DNA of 64,000 nt. Source: Collybiopsis luxurians FD-317 M1 (lineage: Eukaryota > Basidiomycota > Agaricomycetes > Agaricales > Omphalotaceae). Position 1 is the stretch's first letter, and each line of letters opens with the position of its first letter. Both the position numbers and the translations under genes were made by a program. Shown in pieces: positions 35,866 to 47,682 of this stretch. The notes beneath the pieces are model-generated. The model ran no database searches and was not told the DNA's origin. It was given only the letters and a program-made list of their open reading frames with translations. Location of the stretch: assembly GCA_000827265.1 (NCBI GenBank), contig KN834829.1, forward strand, positions 203,457-267,456, in the 5' to 3' direction.

Positions 35866-38163
35866 TCAAGAGTAATAACACCCTGGTATCGGCCGTGCAA
35901 CAACCCCACTCGAAAAGCAGATATGCCCCACATCCAGCTTCCCGGCACCCTGTGCGTCACTGACAGCACCCCACTTGACCGGCACTGACGAAACGTTCCC
36001 AACCTCTGGGGGGTGACAAGCAGCTGCAATGGCAGCACTACAACTCCCCACAAGTGGCATTTCTGCGTCAAGATGCATCAAGAACCCCAAAGCGAGGGCA
36101 AGAAGAATCAACGATGCGCCAACGATGATCGTTAAACTCATTCCCATCGGTGAATAACCACAGCTCGTAATGCTTTGACCCGAATCAAGAATGTCGAGGC
36201 TATTGTCCAAGTTTTCCCAGTAGCTCACTTTAACTAGAAAGATACTCTGTGAGACGAGCCAGTGTAGGAGGGCTGAGTAGACCATGAGCGGAAGACCGAA
36301 GCGATAAGGGATTTGGAGGAAGTATGTTGATCGTTGGTCGCCGTGCGGATCAGAGACGCGAAGGGGCTTTCGGGAACGAGAAAATGAGGACCATTCGAAA
36401 GTGAGGAAAAGGGTGGTACAGAGGCTGTTGAAGACGAGATAGATCATTGATAGGATGAGCTGTGGGGAATTGGAGATGAGCACCGCAGCTAGGAGGGCGC
36501 CGTATCCCTTTGTTGGGACCTTCCATCCTTGAATGATATTTTGAGAGTGTGGTTTTCCTATACCGAACCTCCAGAGAGCCGCTAGCCCAGTTAGACCACC
36601 ATTTCCTTGCAATCTGAGATTAATGAAGGCGTAGATTAAAAGCCCTAGGACAACGGAGATGGTTCCAACGAAGCTGCGACAGGGGTAAATCATACGGTCC
36701 ATAATCCATCATGGCGTACGTACAGGAAGACGGTTAGTATCCAGTGTCGACGACTGGCTGCATCCAGCCATCTAACCTTCCGGGGCTGATACTCAAGACA
36801 TAAAGGAGGAAAGCGTTCATCTCCTTTCTGAATGTCGAAGTGATTTCGTGACGCTAAACACATATCCGTCGTATGAGGATCCGGATAATCAACGAACGAT
36901 GCAATAGCGTCTCCTATCGTTACCAGTGGGTTATCCTTGAGCATAAGAGCAGCGATGCCCATACATATCACCTTCACGACGTTAAGGACGACAACGACAA
37001 TTAACACCGGCAGGTTGAATTCCAGCTGGCATCTCGGAGTGACAGGTCGGCTGATGCAGTAATTGACTCGAAGGAGCTGTTGAGTTACATTAGAAGAATA
37101 CATGTCCGCATGAATTGTCCAGTTAGAAGGGTCGATATCCCTCCACGCAGAAAGACAGTTTCGCTCAGCAATATCACCTATACCCGAACAGATCCACAGG
37201 AAGGGATCGTTATTACTTCCGGTGGACGTAGACCCGACTGAGATGAGGGTACCATTTGAGACTTGGTCCCCGACTACAGGGACGACAGTACCTCGATCGG
37301 ACACAAAGTCGCTGGCGTAGGCTTTGATGCAATCGGAAGGGCTCAAAATCTCCCAGCTGGATATGACGGATTCCGCGACTTTGCCTGGACAGCCTGAAGA
37401 AGCACACTCCCAGTGGGTCATGTTGTCTTCATTTCGAGGAATGCTTTGAAATTCTGGTCCCTGTGCGATGTACACCGAGTACTTATTAGCACTTAGCGTA
37501 GAGAAGAAGGAAGAGTTGTAACTATGCAAAAACATGAGTTTACTGGGAAGACACAAGGGATGATACGCACAAGAGGTGTAGGGGAATGGACGAAGCGGAA
37601 AGTGTAATCCATACCAGTCGTTTCCAACGGCTCGTATACTTCAGATTCCGCACGCTCTGCAGCCCGATGTCGAGCCAGGATCCTCGCTCGTGTGCTTCGT
37701 CGACCTCCTTTCTAGTCGGAGCACATAGACTTTGCATGATATAGTTGCTGGCACCGAGGAGTAACGTGCTGAGGACGTTGATGACAAGATGTACACCGAT
37801 GGAAATGCGATCCACCTCGTTGCAATCACCTTGAAAAACCAGCCCACTGATAGCCCCTCCCGTTCTTACCGAGCTCCATATCAGACCGGCGATGTTAATG
37901 AGGAGCACGGTAGCAGCTTGGAGAGTCGCTAGCCACGCTCCGAAATGCCAGCCCGTCGGTAACCGGTCCTGCAAGCTGCACCGCCACCGAGCGAATCTAC
38001 TGCGAAGGAAATCACTGGAACGACCTCGAGGGTCCAGATCAATAAAAGATGCTTCTCTGGAATCGACCACTGTTCGAGAGTTCTGCCGGCGCTCCTTCCA
38101 GTCCTGCTCGCTGAGAGAAGTCACGTAAAGTTCTTCAGGTGAAAACTCCAAGTCATCGCTCAT
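35866..38163 (-). CDS. DUF6536-family multi-pass membrane protein, copy B
   Basis: Three exons: 38163-37571, 37521-36724 and 36673-35866, with introns of 49 and 50 bp at the same protein positions as in copies A and C. The sum is 2199 nt, 732 aa. ATG 38161-38163 begins MSDDLEFSPEEL. The same hallmarks appear: PTGWHFGAWLATLQ, DRISIGVHLVINVLSTLLLG, NSPQLILSMIYLVFNSLC, GDQRSTYFLQIPYRFG and PLVGSCSAAIAAACHPP. About eight membrane segments surround a large Cys-containing loop with N-glycosylation-type sites (NWT, NVT). Very close to copy C in sequence. No disabling change seen. Confidence 0.87.
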
Positions 38164-38908
38164 TGAAACAGCCGTGTATAAAGTTTTCGGGCGTAAGACT
38201 GGAAGTGCAAAACTGGGGAAGGAGTCAGTAAAGCGGTTGCTAGTTCGTGGGCAATGTACGCACCCCGAGGAATCGGACATGAACTGAGACTTGGAGCCAA
38301 AATCCAAAGCAAGATGTGCTGACGACTAACAATCGAAAGGATGAGACCAAGTCACGTATTACTCTCAGACGCGTAGCGTAGAGAGAGCGAAGGTTTAGAT
38401 CAAGCGTTATGCGTAATCTGCTCGAGAAATTGACCTTTATTTTAGTGATATACATCGGAGGTAGATGTATCAACGGCAACAGCAGGACGCCAGCCAAGAC
38501 TTTCTGAATCTACAGTTTGACAGGTCGTGTTTAGGATTCGAATTGAGTTGACAATGTCGCCATTTCTCCGTTAATAATATATGAAGTGGAAGTCAAGACC
38601 GACGGTGATATGAGAGCTTTAGGGTCAAGAACATACAATAGAGGATTGAGCTGAGGCGGGTGAGTTGCATCGAACGCATTTGAACGCAATTTGTAACGAC
38701 TACCGAATCAGACGCGCCATTTATCTGGCCATTTGTTTGTAACCAAGCTCCGCCAAGAGCATCACGAATCACTGCCTGTAGCGAGCAGCTTCAAAAAGTT
38801 CAATTACTGAAAAGCAACGTGTGGAGTGATTAAATACCATGGTCGCCATGCAGAGGATTGACCTCAGCCTTTCTTCATAACGTCAATTCGCTGCCGTAAA
38901 ATCACAAT
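38164..38908. other. Intergenic: upstream of copy B
   Basis: Promoter region of copy B. A hydrophobic minus-strand stretch at 38164-38307 precedes the ATG in frame and includes the conserved LYTAVS, so an earlier start is possible. No other gene. Confidence 0.45.
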
Positions 38909-39273
38909 CCAGAGTTTTGAAAGATACCGCTGGCGGAGCGAATATCCTCAACGCGGACAGACTAAGAGTCGGATTGCATAGCTGGGTGTTCCTGGAGAGC
39001 TTCAGGAAGGAAGATTGTGTAAATCTCGGGGAGTACGTCTCAATCGCGTCGGAGGAGGTTCCGGTGTTCTGGTCCATGAGGAGACGGCGTGGCAAGGAGT
39101 CATGGTACGCATATGTTATATACGTGTGCCACTTCCATATCGTGATTGTTCGTAATCTTCTTGAAATCGATTCTCTACAGGTTCCGATTTCCAGTTAGGA
39201 AGAGGAAAACTACGAGTTTTATGAACTGACAACTTCAAATCGCATGCTTGGTTACAGTGATCTTTCCGATTTC
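38909..39273 (-). pseudogene. Deleted remnant of a second FHA/MACPF-like gene
   Basis: On the minus strand, 39273-39239 reads EIGKITVTKHAI, matching the FHA segment SGKVIATKHAIL of the intact gene. 39038-38909 reads DVLPEIY...LQEHPAMQSDS then SVRVEDIRSASGIFQNS, matching DVFAKIH...LEHPALQSDAY and IRVKSIRSAIAAFQ, with a TAG in the middle. The linker and MACPF-like domain are missing. Its position just upstream of DUF6536 copy B mirrors the intact FHA gene upstream of copy A. Confidence 0.7.
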
Positions 39274-40483
39274 CTGGCCTGAGGGTAAACTGTAACGTGG
39301 TGCTCCGGTACGCATATGAAGTATCAGGCCGCGAAGTATGTGAATTCATTGAGCTTTAACTGCACTCGAGCTAAGCCTTGGGAGATGTCGATTGCAAGGC
39401 AAGCGACAATTGCCAGCCGGCACGTGCAAACCGATTGGCCCAGCACCGGCCCGGCATGTCAGTACCCTTGTCCAGACCGCGTTATAACTTCGATTGCAGC
39501 TGCCACCTCCTATAACTTCCCAGCTCCAGATGGTCTATTCAAACTTCCCGTTTTGCTGTTTTTACGGTGTGGTACGTACTTCCTTCCGAATAAGCGTTGA
39601 GACGCGCTTCAGGGCTCAAGTCTGTCGCATTCAATGCCTAGTGCACTTAACTCTATGTATAGCCACTGCATCAGTCGCCAGCTAAATTATCATGAATACA
39701 AACCAATACATTATTTATCAGGACACATACTCTCCATATCGTTAGCCTACCTCGGCCTACATAGAAACCTTGCAGGTTCTCCAATCACCCAAATATCGTG
39801 TCAACACCCGATAGTGACAAGCTATCCTTTCACAGTCGCTGGATTGCAAAATTTCCTACTGAATTAAACGCTTTGATCTATCCTTCCCTGTCTCCTCACC
39901 CACCTCTCGCTTTTCGCTCCTGAAGCTGAAGTTGGTCCACTTGCCTTGTTCGTAACTTAGTCAATGAAGTCTGAGCAAGCTAGCACTTTCGGTAGTAGCT
40001 ATCTATCCAGTGTAGGAGCTGTCGACATGTGCATGGGATTCATACACACGACCGATGCATTAAAAAAGGAGAGATTTGATTATGGGGCCTGTCGTTAAGC
40101 TCAGTGATGATGAGTTGTAACCTTGAATTGAAACTGGAAGCAATATCTCTAACGCTGTCGAACGCTGATATTGTGCCGCTAATATATAACCTCGAACTCC
40201 GATTCTTATCACAGGCTATTCAAGTCATCTTGTATACGATTCGCGTAGTACCTTCTCACTCACCCTGTCCCTACGCTAAATTTCTGGGTGCGCTGTGCGC
40301 GTCTCTCTTTTTGAATCCCAGTCATTCGCGGTACCCAGGCTTCTTTTAGGGATTCTAGTTTGGTTGCATGTCTAGCACTACGAGGTGCGTAGTGTATCAC
40401 CAGTATCATGTCGTTCTCTTACCAGATTTCACAGCTTTTCATTTCAAGTGCTGCCCTCAAAGCCTCCATACACGGCTGTTTCA
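39274..40483. other. Divergent region between FHA remnant and DUF6536 copy C
   Basis: 5' flanks of two oppositely transcribed genes. No gene recognised. The first 200 bp include the upstream block shared with 35.2 and 57.0 kb. AATATATAAC at 40181-40190 could be a TATA-type element for copy C, but its distance from the ATG (about 295 bp) makes this uncertain. Confidence 0.4.
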
Positions 40484-42787
40484 ATGAGCGATGATGCTGA
40501 ATATGCACTTGCAAAACTGAGCACCACTTCGCTTAGCGAGTCGAATTGGAAGGACCAACATATAGCCGCCACGGACTCTCAAACCACATTCGTTCGTTCC
40601 AGAAATACTTCCTTCCTCAAGGATGACCTTTCCCTTTATCCTTCTGGACCAATTCGGCAATGGTGGAAAAGCCTGACAAGCCGATTCAGCTCCCGATTAC
40701 CTACAGGTTGGCGATTTGGGGCATATTTTGCGACATTCCAAGCGGTCACTGTTCTCGTTATTAACACCATTATATTGATCTGGAGTGCAGTTAAAACGGG
40801 AGGGAGTAGTCGAGGGTTGATCTTCCAAGGTGACTGTGACAAAGTAGATCGCATTTCCACCGGGATCCATTTCGTTATCAACGTCCTGAGCACGCTGTTA
40901 CTTGGCGCCAGTAACTACATCATGCAGAGCCTTTCTGCGCCCACCAGAGCGGAAGTCAGTCGGGCCCACGGACGCGGACTTTGGCTCGACATTGGGGTAC
41001 AAAGTATACAAAACTTGAAACACACCAGCCGCGGAAAACGGTTGTTATGGCTTGTACTCGCTGCTTCCTCTGTGCCTCTACATCTGTTGTACGCAGCGTT
41101 TTCCTGTATAATTTCGTTTAGCTCACGTAATTGTTTAGTTACAACTCTTCCTTTTTCTCCACTGTCGGCGCCAATGAATATCTGGTGTACTTTGCAGAGG
41201 GACCCAGCGTGCAGGATGTGTCCGAGAACGCTAATTCGACATATAACTGGACGTGTGGACCCTCTGGCTGTCCTGCTTTTATCCAGAAAGCAGAAACATT
41301 TTCCGACTGGGAGATTCTCAGCCAATCTGACTGCCTCAAAGCCTATGCCAATGACTTCGTGACTGACCGAAGTTATGTTGTAGCGGTAGTTGGAAACTCC
41401 ACATCAAACAACACGTTCATCTCAGTTGGCTCTACCCCCGCTGGACTCGACTTTAAGTGGATCTGTTCGGACATGAATTTATCCTACAATCAGCCTTGCT
41501 CTTCGTTCTGGACACACATCGATCCTTTGGACTGGAAAGTTCGAGGGTACATGAACACCGCCGAGCTCAATCAAATATCTTTTCAAGTCGACTACTGCAT
41601 CAACTACCCCGTTGAGCCGAAATGCCAGCTGGAATTTAACCTACCGCTTCTAGCTGTTGTCATTGCTTTTAACGCCGTGAAGGTAGTATGTATGGCCTTT
41701 GCTGCGGTGAAAATAAAGGACGAGCCTCTCGTTACAATTGGAGATGCTATTGCATCTTTTATTGATGATCCCGACCCGCATACGCGAGGCCTCTGTCTGG
41801 CTTCGAGAAGTGATTTTGACGACCGGAACGGGGGTCTCTGCTTCTGTCCTCCAGCCATCGAATACCGACCACAAAAGATCAGATGGCTAAAAGCAGCGAC
41901 TTCTCGACATTTAATATTGACGATGTGCCTGTAAGTTAGTTCAATCTCCCGTGAGACCACACCCTTAAATCCTCTTCTACAGCTTCATCGGTGCCGTCTC
42001 TCTGGTCTTTGGTCTCTTCGGCTACGCTGTGGAAGAACTGACGGCCGATGGATTTACTGGCTTTTCAGCTCTTTGGCAATTGGGTATCGGAAAAGCCCAC
42101 TCTGAAACCATCATCAAAACATGGGGTGTCCCATCACAGGGGTACGGCGCACTCCTCGCTGCGGTGCTGATTTCCAACTCTCCCCAGCTTATCCTCTCCA
42201 TGATCTATCTCGTCTTCAACAGCTTCTGTACCACTCTGTTCCTTGCCCTAGAATGGTCCTCATTTGCGCATTCCCGGAAACCCCTACGTGTTTCTAATCC
42301 CCGCGGAGAGCAACGATCGACATATTTCCTCCAGATACCAACCAGATTCGGTTTGCCCATGATGGCCTACTCGGTGTTACTCCACTGGCTTGTTTCCCAA
42401 AGTATCTTTCTGGTCGAGGTCGTCTACTGGAATAACACTTGGGATAGCAGTGATATCCTCGACTCAAAAAACAATATCATCAGCTGTGGCTGGTCACCCG
42501 TCGGCATGATGTTGGCAAGCATCGTTGCTGCGACGCTTATTCTCAGTGTTTTTTCCTTTGGTTTCTTTAGACACTTGAATGGTGATATGCCGCTTGTGGG
42601 CAGCTGTAGCGCTGCTATTGCAGCAGCTTGTCATCCTCCGGTGGATGGGTCAAACTCGTTAAAGCCGTTGAAGTGGGGTGCCATTTCAGATGTGAAAGAT
42701 GATAGTAACCAGCCCGGGGGTAATGGTCATATCAGCCTGTCAAGCAATTTTGTTGCTCGTCCGGTACCTGGGTGCTACTATTGCTAG
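40484..42787 (+). CDS. DUF6536-family multi-pass membrane protein, copy C
   Basis: Three exons: 40484-41088, 41139-41930 and 41983-42787, with introns of 50 and 52 bp. The sum is 2202 nt, 733 aa. ATG 40484 begins MSDDAEYALAKL. Membrane-protein hallmarks match the other copies: PTGWRFGAYFATFQ, DRISTGIHFVINVLSTLLLG, NSPQLILSMIYLVFNSFC, GEQRSTYFLQIPTRFGLPMM and PLVGSCSAAIAAACHPP. The loop between the third and fourth membrane segments keeps paired cysteines (WTCGPSGCP, WICSDM, VDYCINYP, PKCQLEFNLP). It is inverted relative to copies A and B. An upstream in-frame stretch with PYTAVS precedes the ATG, as in the paralogs. The gene appears intact; its function is unknown. Confidence 0.88.
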
Positions 42788-43929
42788 CTGATTCAGGGGC
42801 TCAGTTTTTGTAGCAATAATGGGGAAGGAGGTGAACAAGGAGCAAAGTTGTCAAAAAGTAAATGTTCAGGTGCTAGGAACACAAATACTACAGTACATTT
42901 CAGAATTAAATGTCAAATTACTCATTCGCTCTTGATCTATTCCTCACCTACAAAACTCTATTGAAATAAATAAAAAATTTCATAGAAAAATGTTGCCCAT
43001 AAAATCTACAAAAATCATGTTCGTAAACCGCAGGTCCCAGTTTCATCTTATCAATCGAGCCTGTTATCTTGAGTTGATTCCACTTGATCAAAAAGAAAAA
43101 ATTGATTCAGTTGAACAAAAAATTTGACACCAATGTTATTGGCTCCTTATTCTTTCTATAACAAATACTTTTTGATACCAAAAGTTTAGCGAAAAATTTT
43201 ACAGGCAAAATCAATTCTGTAATTCAATATGGGCAGTTAGTTTCTTTTTTGCACAAAAATGCTTTGTAAAATCATCGACTTTTTTTGCATGTACTTAATA
43301 CATATTGAAGATGAAATTGCAATAGAGCTTATTGGTAACCATTTTAAGGACAGTTTTTTTTTTTTTTTTTCTTTTAATAAAAGTGAATTGAAACTGAAAT
43401 GCTTGGAGGACCAAGATTCTATTAAGAATTGTTGAAACAGTCTGATAAGTAAATTAAGAAGTTTTTCCACAAAATGTTGAGTCATGTCAATTGAATTTCC
43501 TGGACTATTCGAAACAACAGCCGAAACATGTTTCATTATCAACAGTTCCAACTTTGGATGTCCGAACATGATTGCCAAACCTTTAGAATTGGCTTCTGTA
43601 CACCCAAGGTCTAACACCATCCATTCTCCATTCAGTAATTTTATCTAAATGGGGTTATTATTTACCACTGTTGGCATCCAGTTTTAGGCACTTCTCCTGC
43701 ACTTTTAAGCTCTTGTTACATCTATTTTGACACTCAGACTACTCTGCCCGAGAATATTTACAATAGCAGAAACTGCTCTACTTGAAAGTAGAGGTGGAGT
43801 TAGAGCTTTGAAAGGTAAAGCTTCACTTGTGTGTTGTGGTCCATTATGCTCTGCATATGGCATTTGCAGGTCTGGAGATTGTAAAAATACATTGTAAGTG
43901 TCATAAAATTGATACGGACATCTGCTTTT
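42788..43929. other. AT-rich region after copy C
   Basis: No gene supported. A minus-strand frame at 43237-43620 (FGHPKLELLIMKHVSAVVSN) has protein-like composition but no family I can name; it may be a transposon remnant. Confidence 0.3.
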
Positions 43930-44620
43930 CACTCTTATTCATTTTCTTTTACTTTACATCTTTCATATGACCATGTTTAAGACTAACAATTGTTTTGATG
44001 CTTCTTGGACATATGATTTCCTCTATCTCCACTCTGCATGAAACTATTGTTTTCTTTCTATTTGTTCCCACTGTTATTGTTATACTTGATGCATAGTGGG
44101 CCAACACTAATGTGTGGCAGGACTCGTGCCCTTTTCAGTGACTGGAACAAATTACCTTGCGGATCCTGGATCATTGATCATCAATGTAATGAAAACTAAC
44201 TAAAATTGTATAAATTGCGAAAATTAGATCAATTCAAAATTGCCTGCCTTGGATCAGGCACAGAATTGTCAGAGCAGAAACTCGGCATTCCATTCCATTC
44301 CATGCGCTTGTAATTACTGAAGTGGTGCCCAAATCCTTTTCTCATGTCTGTTGCATGTCCACATGCTCCACACTTTTATTCTCATAGTTGTCACTTGGCT
44401 ATTATCTTCCAGTAGCATTACTCCCTCTCACAGTTCATTACAGTATATACCTGCCACCTGTAGTCTAGTTCCCCATCTTGACCTCTTGTCATTGGGACCA
44501 GGTGTGTATATTCTATTTGTACTTAGTTAGACTGAATATTCAACTTTGTCATTAAGGCCAGTTTCTGCTTATCTGTTGAGCCTCTGTACCATTAAGGTTA
44601 CTTCATTGTCTGCCACTTTG
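43930..44620 (+). repeat. LTR-like repeat, interrupted copy
   Basis: 43930-44094 plus 44331-44620 match 61225-61640 in order (ACATATGA, CTGTTGCATG.CCACATGCTCC, TCTTCCAGTAGCATTA, CCCCATCTTGACCTCT). The two halves are separated by the 236-bp repeat at 44095-44330. Likely a solo LTR or retroelement end; terminal dinucleotides not resolved. Confidence 0.5.
44095..44330 (+). repeat. 236-bp dispersed repeat, copy 1
   Basis: Head GTGGGCCAACACTAATGTGT and tail GCCTGCCTTGGATCAGGCAC ... CTCGGCATTCCATTCCAT. Copy 2 is at 44775-45000; head and tail appear 1.7 kb apart at 58836 and 60560-60705. Probably a small or internally deleted LTR. Confidence 0.6.
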
Positions 44621-44774
44621 TGACAATAAGGAGTAACATAACATCAGGTTTACAACTTGTGCCAGTACATATGACCCTACATAATGATGCTGTTGTTTCA
44701 GTATGTCTTCTTCCATTTGTTGCCCTCTTTGTCTCAGAGTTTGTCTGCCTCTCACACTGTAGCACTTGACGCAA

Positions 44775-45000
44775 AGTGAGCCAATGCTAATGCGTGGCGG
44801 GACTTGTGCCCTTTTCAGTAATTGGAACAAATTACATACCTCGCAGATCCTGGATCATCAATGTAAGTAACGAAAATTAACTAAAATTGTATAAATTGGC
44901 AAAATTAGATTCATTCAAAATTGCCTGCCTTGGATCAGGCACAGAATTGTCAGAGCAGAAACTCGGCATTCCATTTCATTCTATGCATTCGTAGTAACTG
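44775..45000 (+). repeat. 236-bp dispersed repeat, copy 2
   Basis: Same orientation as copy 1 (GTGAGCCAATGCTAATGCGT ... GCCTGCCTTGGATCAGGCAC ... CTCGGCATTCCATTTCAT). The 445 bp between the two copies is not part of the repeat. Confidence 0.6.
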
Positions 45001-46069
45001 AATGCTTCTCACTATCTTTGCAAGTTAGCTTGCAGCAATTTCTTTTTGCATTTTGAATTTGTAATGTAGAGCTCCACTACTACTCTACCTTGCAGACTAT
45101 CTGCCATCTACCTTGACTGTATCTTTAATGGCTGATGTGTCAGTGTCAATATCACCAAAGGTGCCTCCTACATATTAAGTAGTGAAACAGATATTGACCC
45201 CAGGATTGAATTTGCTTCAAGTACCAGCCTCATTACAGGAATATAGGTACCTAGTATTCACATGTGGAAATATTTGTTTGTCTTAAGCTGGTGTCGGCCC
45301 TAATGATTGTGCTTGAGACCATACCCTCCAGTCATATCTTTTTGACAGGTAAAATACAATGACTTTTTGTACAAGAGGAAGCAGTTGGAAGTGGAAAAGC
45401 AGGGTCAAACTCACAACAGACTAATATTGATTGGTGTGTGGTATTTCCGGGGTCCAATATAGAATTTTTAAGATTGTGTAACTCAATTCAATTTTCTTTC
45501 TCCACTCCAGCCTTGTCAAAATGTCTGATATATCACACAGGTTAAGTATGTCTACATTAAATACTGAACAGCATCGAGCCTGGGACATAGATTTTTTAAA
45601 AGACACTGGCCCTGCCAGTTGTGGAACTTTTGGCATAACACTGGCAATAACCAGTGGACATATAGTTATAATACACTGGTATTACCAGGGACCATCAATG
45701 CTCAAGTTTCAGCATATGTAGCGCACCGCTCCGGCCAATTTGGGCGTCCAAAATGTCCATTTTTGATCGCCTTTAGTGTCAGCGACAATGACCGGAGCAT
45801 CCAAATCAGTTATAATATACTTTCATTTGCAATCAATCTGAGTTCAATCCATTTTTTGGTTCAAGTACAGTATTATTATTAATAATTATGTTCTACACTA
45901 TTCATTTTTGGTGAAATATCACAAACATGCCTTAGAAACAGCTTGCCGAGCAAGTTTCAAGCTATTTTTTGTAACATAAAGACAGCAAGCATTGAAAATA
46001 CATGTGATCATCTACATTTTAATACTTGCATACTGTACCATTTTGAGCAGTTCGGCAGGGGGTGTGACC
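45001..46069. other. AT-rich sequence left of the mariner element
   Basis: No gene supported; overlapping short frames at 45421-45882 show no recognisable domain. Confidence 0.35.
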
Positions 46070-46071
46070 TA

Positions 46072-47680
46072 CAGTGGCGGCACTTAATAATGCAACAGCC
46101 GGCCCGAAACTGAATTTTTTACTTGCACCTCTGATATCTCAATGTTGACTGAGATTTGGACTTGGTGTAAGTGAGGAACTTAAAGTAGTATATCTGTAGA
46201 TTACCCATGTAAAAGGAATAGATGAAAGTGTGACAACAGAGCAGGCAGTGGACAGGAAAACTTCAATACAATTTTGAGAAAAAAATTGGGGCGACAAGAT
46301 GTACAAAAAAAAAAGGAATACAGGCTCAGCTACCTTAATACTTTGTGTGCCCTCCCTCTGCTTCCTTCAAAGCACATACTCAATCAGGCATGGAGTTGTA
46401 AAGTGTGTTTATATCCAGCCTCTCCCACTCCTCCTTCAAAGCAGCCTAAAAATCCTCCTTGTTTGTCGGCAAAGGTTTCTGAGCATATACTTGGTTATCG
46501 AGGTAGTCCCAGACATGTTCTATGATATTCATGTCTGGAGAATATGATGGACAGTGCAGGATTTGAACATTATGATTGTGAAACCAATTGTTTGCAAGAG
46601 CGGACTTGTGTTTTGGGTCATTGTCCTGCTGGAATACAACATCTGGGAGTGAGATATTCTGATCGCAACAGGTGCCTAGAAGAAACTCTTCAAGAATCCG
46701 AACATATTCCGGGCCCCTCATGATTCCTTCAATGTGATGAAGCTGACCAACTCCATGTTCTGTGGTGCAACCCCAGACCATAACACTCCCACCCCCATGC
46801 TTCACTGTCAGCTTCAAGTTCTTGTCCTCAAACTCCTCATTTTGACCCCTACAACAGTACTGCTTCCCATCCGAGGCAAAAAGATTGAATTTGGACTCAT
46901 CTGTGAAGATAACATCCCTCCAATCATCCACAGTCAGGTCCATCATATCCTCTGCCCATGCTTTTCACTTTACTTTTGTCCCTGGTGATAAATATGGCTT
47001 CTTCCTTTGCACCTGACCATGCAGCCCCTCCTGTGCTAGCATCTCCTGAACTCTCTGAGGTGATACATGTGGAAATGCCATGCACCGGACATCAGCACCA
47101 TCATGTGCCTTCTTGCTCTTGATCAGGTTGCGTGCTTTTCATCAGTCAGGCTTGTGAAAAAGCTTGGGGCGGCCAGGTTTGGATGGGTGATAGTAGGGGT
47201 CCTTTGTAGCTTTCACCTGGCAGTAGTTCTGGTTGGCTGCAGCTCCTGAAACACCCAATTCATTGCCAATGTTTCGGAATGACATATTCTCCTTGTCATG
47301 CATGTGGATGATGTGTGTGCATTTAGTAGGCATGCATTTGGTCATGTTGGAGAGATGAGAAATGGAGTAGAGTAGTATGCAAAAAAAAAGTAGCTTGTTT
47401 GATGCAATTTCGGTGTTGAAATTTGCAGGTCAAGATGCGAGTACAAAATTAAACAAACCAATCACATGGATGCTGATGCATGCCATCTCAAAGTCTCAAG
47501 TATAACTTTGCCAAATGCGCACATATTCTCTATTCCTTCTACATGTATAATTTATAGATATACTACTACAATTTCATCACTTACACTGAGTCCAAATTCT
47601 CAGTCAGCATTGAGATATCAGAGGTGCGAGTAAAAAATTCAGTTTTGGGCCAGCTGTTGCATTATTAAGTGCCGCAACTG
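46072..47680 (-). mobile_element. Tc1/mariner-type transposon, full length
   Basis: A 1609-bp element flanked by TA (46070-46071 and 47681-47682). The terminal inverted repeats run about 150 bp, beginning CAGTGGCGGCACTTAATAAT (left) and CAGTTGCGGCACTTAATAAT (right, reverse complement), with only scattered mismatches. It carries one transposase gene on the minus strand. Confidence 0.93.
46335..47345 (-). pseudogene. Tc1/mariner DD34E transposase, five in-frame stops
   Basis: One continuous frame from a start near 47345 to TAA at 46335-46337 (337 codons). The N-terminus resembles the helix-turn-helix region (SFRNIGNELGVSGAA) and a GRP motif (PGRPK). The catalytic core shows FTDESKF (first D), QQDNDPKH (second D) and SPDMNIIEHVWDYLD (E), with 34 residues between the second D and the E. 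Stops interrupt it at 47142-47144, 47139-47141, 46965-46967 (all TGA), 46446-46448 (TAG) and 46380-46382 (TGA). No frameshift is needed anywhere, and the C-terminus ends normally at GGHTKY. The enzyme cannot be made in full from this copy. Confidence 0.92.
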
Positions 47681-47682
47681 TA

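Noticed and set aside
40385..40483. Start of DUF6536 copy C at 40385
   Set aside because: The upstream part is poorly conserved among the three paralogs except for YTAVS; the ATG at 40484 aligns with the Met of copies A and B. An upstream start is left open.
40915..41325. Minus-strand frames over DUF6536 copy C
   Set aside because: Shadow frames of a gene with conserved exons and paralogs.
46734..47249. Plus-strand frames in the mariner element
   Set aside because: Antisense to the transposase.
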